Below, piece after piece: positions 61,472 through 64,000 of a stretch of 64,000 nt of DNA. This stretch comes from Trichomonas vaginalis G3 (lineage: Eukaryota; Parabasalia; Trichomonadida; Trichomonadidae), in the NCBI RefSeq assembly GCF_026262505.1, contig NC_067206.1, forward strand, positions 5,670,879-5,734,878, given 5' to 3'. A model generated the notes under the pieces. The model was not told where the DNA came from. It was given only the letters and a program-made list of their open reading frames with translations, and did not search any database. The position numbers and the translations under genes are program-made. Numbering within the stretch: position 1 is the first letter of the stretch; each line of letters starts with the position of its first letter.

Positions 61472-62617
61472 TTGAAACGTTTAGTCATTTATGTTGACTC
61501 TGCCCCAGAATGTTATGTCATGAAAGAATGGGATGTAGTCTTTAACAAACCAAGAGCAACAATAGTTTCAGAACAAGAATGTAGACAGAAACTTAAGAAA
61601 ATAAAAGTCGTACAAGTTGGCATGAAGATGTTAGATGCTTGGGATATCTTATTGTCAAAGTTAGAAGATTTTTCAGTTCGAGGTATAAAGTTCTATACAC
61701 CTTCTCCAAACTTCTATTCTATCTTCACTGGATATAAATACGAACAAGTAGAATGGAAAGAAAATATTATAGAAGCTTGGTTAGACCATGTCAAAGAAAT
61801 TATATGCAATGGAAACGAAAAGGTTTATGAGTATATCTTATGTTGGTTTGCAAACATCTTACAACATCCAAGTGCTAAAAATGAAACTGCTCTCATTATA
61901 ATTGGAAAACAAGGAACAGGTAAGAACACATTCTTTACAGATATCTTATGCAAACTGTTAGAGGGCTATTCGAATCCGAATATGACAAACTTAGAAAACA
62001 TCTGTGGCAAGTTTAACTCTTCAATAGAGAATATGAAACTTATAGTATGTAACGAACTTCAAAGTATAGATACAACAAAAGTTTTGAACTCAGATGCTTT
62101 GAAGAGTCTTATAACAGACAAAGTTGGAGTTGTTGAAAGAAAATATAAAGACCAAAGAGTTTGTGAAAATGTTGCAAACTTCATTATGGTTTCAAACAAT
62201 GCTGTTCCGATGAAGTTAGAAAGTTCTGACAGAAGATATGTAGTTGTCAGAACGTCAGATTCTCATATGCAAGATACAGAATATTTTGACGACTTAGCAG
62301 AAACTTTAACATCTGACTTTTACAACCACTTGTTCTCATATTTTATGACATTAGATATTTCTAAGTTCAATCCAAGACAAATTCCACATACCGAAGAGAG
62401 ACAAACATTGTTAGAAGCAAACAAGAGTGTATATGAACTGTTCATAGATGAAACTGACTTTGTGTCATTAGATGAAAGGTCATTGTACGATTCGTATAAA
62501 CAATATTGTCAAGAATATGGTTATATGACAGCGTCTAAACGTACATTCTTGGCAAATGTCAAAAGTCTTTTAGATGTTCAGAATGGTGTATATACAAAGA
62601 AAAATTTTTATGAGTAA
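61472..62617 (+). CDS. Superfamily 3 helicase (D5/DUF5906-like) of the viral element
   Basis: The 381-codon ORF has Walker A GKQGTGKNTFF (about 145-155), Walker B LIVCNELQS (about 190-198), motif C FIMVSNNAVP (about 237-246) and the following arginine region SDRRYVVV. This order defines the AAA+ SF3 helicases of viruses and plasmids. The C-terminal part (YDSYKQYCQEYGYMTASKRT) is a winged-helix-like D5 tail. It would unwind the element's DNA during replication. The start is not resolved. Confidence 0.85.
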   Translation: MKRLVIYVDSAPECYVMKEWDVVFNKPRATIVSEQECRQKLKKIKVVQVGMKMLDAWDILLSKLEDFSVRGIKFYTPSPNFYSIFTGYKYEQVEWKENIIEAWLDHVKEIICNGNEKVYEYILCWFANILQHPSAKNETALIIIGKQGTGKNTFFTDILCKLLEGYSNPNMTNLENICGKFNSSIENMKLIVCNELQSIDTTKVLNSDALKSLITDKVGVVERKYKDQRVCENVANFIMVSNNAVPMKLESSDRRYVVVRTSDSHMQDTEYFDDLAETLTSDFYNHLFSYFMTLDISKFNPRQIPHTEERQTLLEANKSVYELFIDETDFVSLDERSLYDSYKQYCQEYGYMTASKRTFLANVKSLLDVQNGVYTKKNFYE

Positions 62618-62653
62618 ATTTAAAAAAAAATAATTTTTTATCCGATAGAAAAG

Positions 62654-63072
62654 ATGACAAAATTCATCTCAGTAAACAAGTACATGTCAGGACTTAAAGA
62701 AGAACTAGACCCATTCACATATTTGAATGTTTACTTCTACCATTTTGAAAGTCTTCATTCAGCAAAGTTTGGAACATCGAACCAGTTAAGTTTGCTATTG
62801 TGACTAAAAATGGTGCGAAATTTGAAGACTTAGACATAGAAGGTTTGTTAGCAGTCAAAGAAAATTTTGACAGAAGGTTCTCAAACCTTAAAGAAGGCAA
62901 AGCATACAAACTTGTTATACCTTATGAACCAAAGAAAGCAGACGACTATGAATATTATGAGTCTAAGATAGTTGAAGTTCAAGGTAAATTGGGTAAAAAG
63001 ATTTTAGAGTCTAAGCCAGTGTTTACTCCTAAAGAGGAAGAGAACATTGACATTGACCCAGAAATGTTCTAA
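62654..63072 (+). pseudogene. Small unknown gene of the viral element, broken
   Basis: Short open frames after the helicase, starting at the ATG 62654 and ending at 63072, appear to belong to one small gene with about one break. The C-terminal part is charged, with a KPVFTPKEEENIDIDPEMF end. No family is recognised. Confidence 0.4.
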
Positions 63073-63077
63073 AAATA

Positions 63078-63548
63078 AAATTTTATTTTTACATGTCAAA
63101 TTTCTTTTTTCTCTGGAACTGGTTCAGGTTCTTTCTTCTCTTCTTCTACTTTCTTTTCTTTTCTTTTCTTTTCTTTCTTCTTTCTTTTCTGGTGGAGTTA
63201 TGTCAAATTTCTCCGAACCATATTTCTGTAAAAGTTCTTTGTCCTTTAATAGCTCATCTATTCTGTTTTCTATTTCATCTTCAAAGAACAGCGCATGTGT
63301 CTTCTTTGCATTCTAAGAAGTTTTGTTGGACTTCATCTCTCCAAGAGGCGTCATCTCTGTCAACAAGTCTGTCATTGACAAACTTAAAGACTTCTCTGCC
63401 TAATGTTTTATGGTTCTTGTCATATTCCCAGAAACAGAACTTTAGAACAAATTCACCTTTCTTGTTTACACTATGTAAGATTTTATGGTCGACAGATGTT
63501 TTGCTGTCGAAAAGCTGTCTCGAATATAGATAGCGAAATCGCTAGACA
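63078..63548 (-). pseudogene. Minus-strand gene of the viral element, broken
   Basis: Coding-like sequence on the minus strand ends in a Lys/Glu-rich tail encoded by a CTTTT-type microsatellite (63150-63192, plus strand). It seems to have about two breaks. The family is unrecognised. Confidence 0.4.
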
Positions 63549-63584
63549 TTTTCTAAAAGATAAAATTTTAATTTTTCTAAAAAT

Positions 63585-64000
63585 ATGTTAGAAAAAAGTT
63601 TGCTGACATTGACAAGAAATTTGAGAATGTTTTTAAACAAGAACAAGAGGAAGTTAGAAAATGCTCAGATAAAGCCTATACATGAAAAGTTCTTATTTGC
63701 TCAGAATGGTATAACAGGTCTAATTGCACCACCGGGGTCGGGTAAGACTTTCACTTATCTTAAAATGGCTGCACAACAACAAGAACTAGATGAGAAGAAC
63801 CCATTCTATGAGTTAGTTGTCATTTGTAGTACTTCTGGTCAATTTGACCAAACCGTCAATTCGTTCAAAGATATTATAAAGAAGTCTAAGTTAGTATGTA
63901 TAAAAGACTCTGAGTTGTTAGATTGGATAAAGAAGTACCAAAGAAGAGTTTTGAAGTATAATGCTATAAATGAGTATATAAATTCTAAGTTTAAAGACCC
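63585..64000 (+). CDS. P-loop DNA-packaging ATPase (A32-like) of the viral element, cut by the window edge
   Basis: From the ATG at 63585 the frame is open for 138 full codons to the window end. A short basic head is followed by GLIAPPGSGKTFTYLK, a clear Walker A at about 50-60, then FYELVVICSTSGQFD, resembling the strand and sensor region after Walker A in FtsK/HerA-type packaging ATPases. With capsid genes nearby, an A32-like packaging role is likely. Walker B lies outside the window. Confidence 0.75.
   Translation, partial: MLEKSLLTLTRNLRMFLNKNKRKLENAQIKPIHEKFLFAQNGITGLIAPPGSGKTFTYLKMAAQQQELDEKNPFYELVVICSTSGQFDQTVNSFKDIIKKSKLVCIKDSELLDWIKKYQRRVLKYNAINEYINSKFKD

Larger units (their letters stand above)
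54777..64000. mobile_element. Polinton-like virus element, left 9.2 kb (right end outside window)
   Basis: A run of virus-type genes fills the end of the window. In order: D12 adenine methyltransferase, basic coiled-coil protein, candidate double-jelly-roll major capsid protein, a minus-strand ORF, two small ORFs, candidate minor capsid protein, superfamily 3 helicase, small ORFs and a P-loop packaging ATPase. No protein-primed polymerase or integrase is seen in the visible part. A short GC-rich hairpin (54785-54815) after an A-run is the likely left border; the right end and TIR partner are not visible. Most frames are open and codon use is uniform, so the copy looks young. About three or four genes appear broken. 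It is either a Polinton/Maverick whose polymerase half lies beyond the window or a polymerase-less PLV. Confidence 0.85.

Overview
The window is AT-rich DNA from a single-celled eukaryote, most likely a parabasalid (trichomonad) such as Trichomonas or Tritrichomonas. The evidence is a set of intron-less genes on both strands; TCAYW initiator-like sites some 5-20 nt upstream of several start codons; DUF3447-type ankyrin proteins; Pmp-like beta-helix surface proteins with one C-terminal membrane span; a TKL kinase fused to ARM/HEAT-like repeats; a papain-type cysteine protease; and a capsid-bearing Polinton-type element, a class abundant in trichomonads. The species cannot be fixed from the sequence alone.

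Layout. 1-1300 is a 12-bp minisatellite with a 72-bp higher-order period. 1300-4900 holds hairpins, an ankyrin-repeat fossil and three hairpin units with a conserved loop. 4943-12613 carries a 1640-aa helical protein and a calpain-like protein. 12650-15240 holds a 1.24-kb terminal-inverted-repeat (TIR) element and the only full-length copy of an unrecognised gene family. A GT61-type glycosyltransferase, an ADA2-like adaptor and tRNA-Gln(CTG) follow, then an ankyrin pseudogene with a TTAA-ended element just upstream of its start. 21380-25270 contains two decayed, inverted copies of the unknown family. 25400-33220 has a gene fragment, two Pmp-like surface proteins, an XPG/Mkt1-like protein and a dead surface-protein gene.

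33456-41018 holds the TKL kinase, a small membrane protein, a DASS/SLC13 transporter and ribosomal protein eS8. 41609-54193 holds a 1.7-kb element with 199-bp TIRs next to a beheaded SLC35-like gene, a second ankyrin pseudogene with near-identical 99-bp repeats, a 224-bp MITE, a cysteine protease, a 1.27-kb element ending at the start codon of an Hsp70/Hsp110-like gene, and a long coiled-coil protein.

From about 54.78 kb to the window edge lies the left 9.2 kb of a Polinton-like virus element. It carries a D12-type adenine methyltransferase ORF between repeat blocks, a basic coiled-coil protein, a candidate double-jelly-roll major capsid protein, small unknown ORFs on both strands, a candidate minor capsid protein, a superfamily 3 helicase and the start of a packaging ATPase. 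Most of its frames are open, so it looks young, with a few broken genes. The host genes show no operon-like cooperation. The theme of the accessory DNA is dense insertion of short TIR elements right beside, or into, gene ends.
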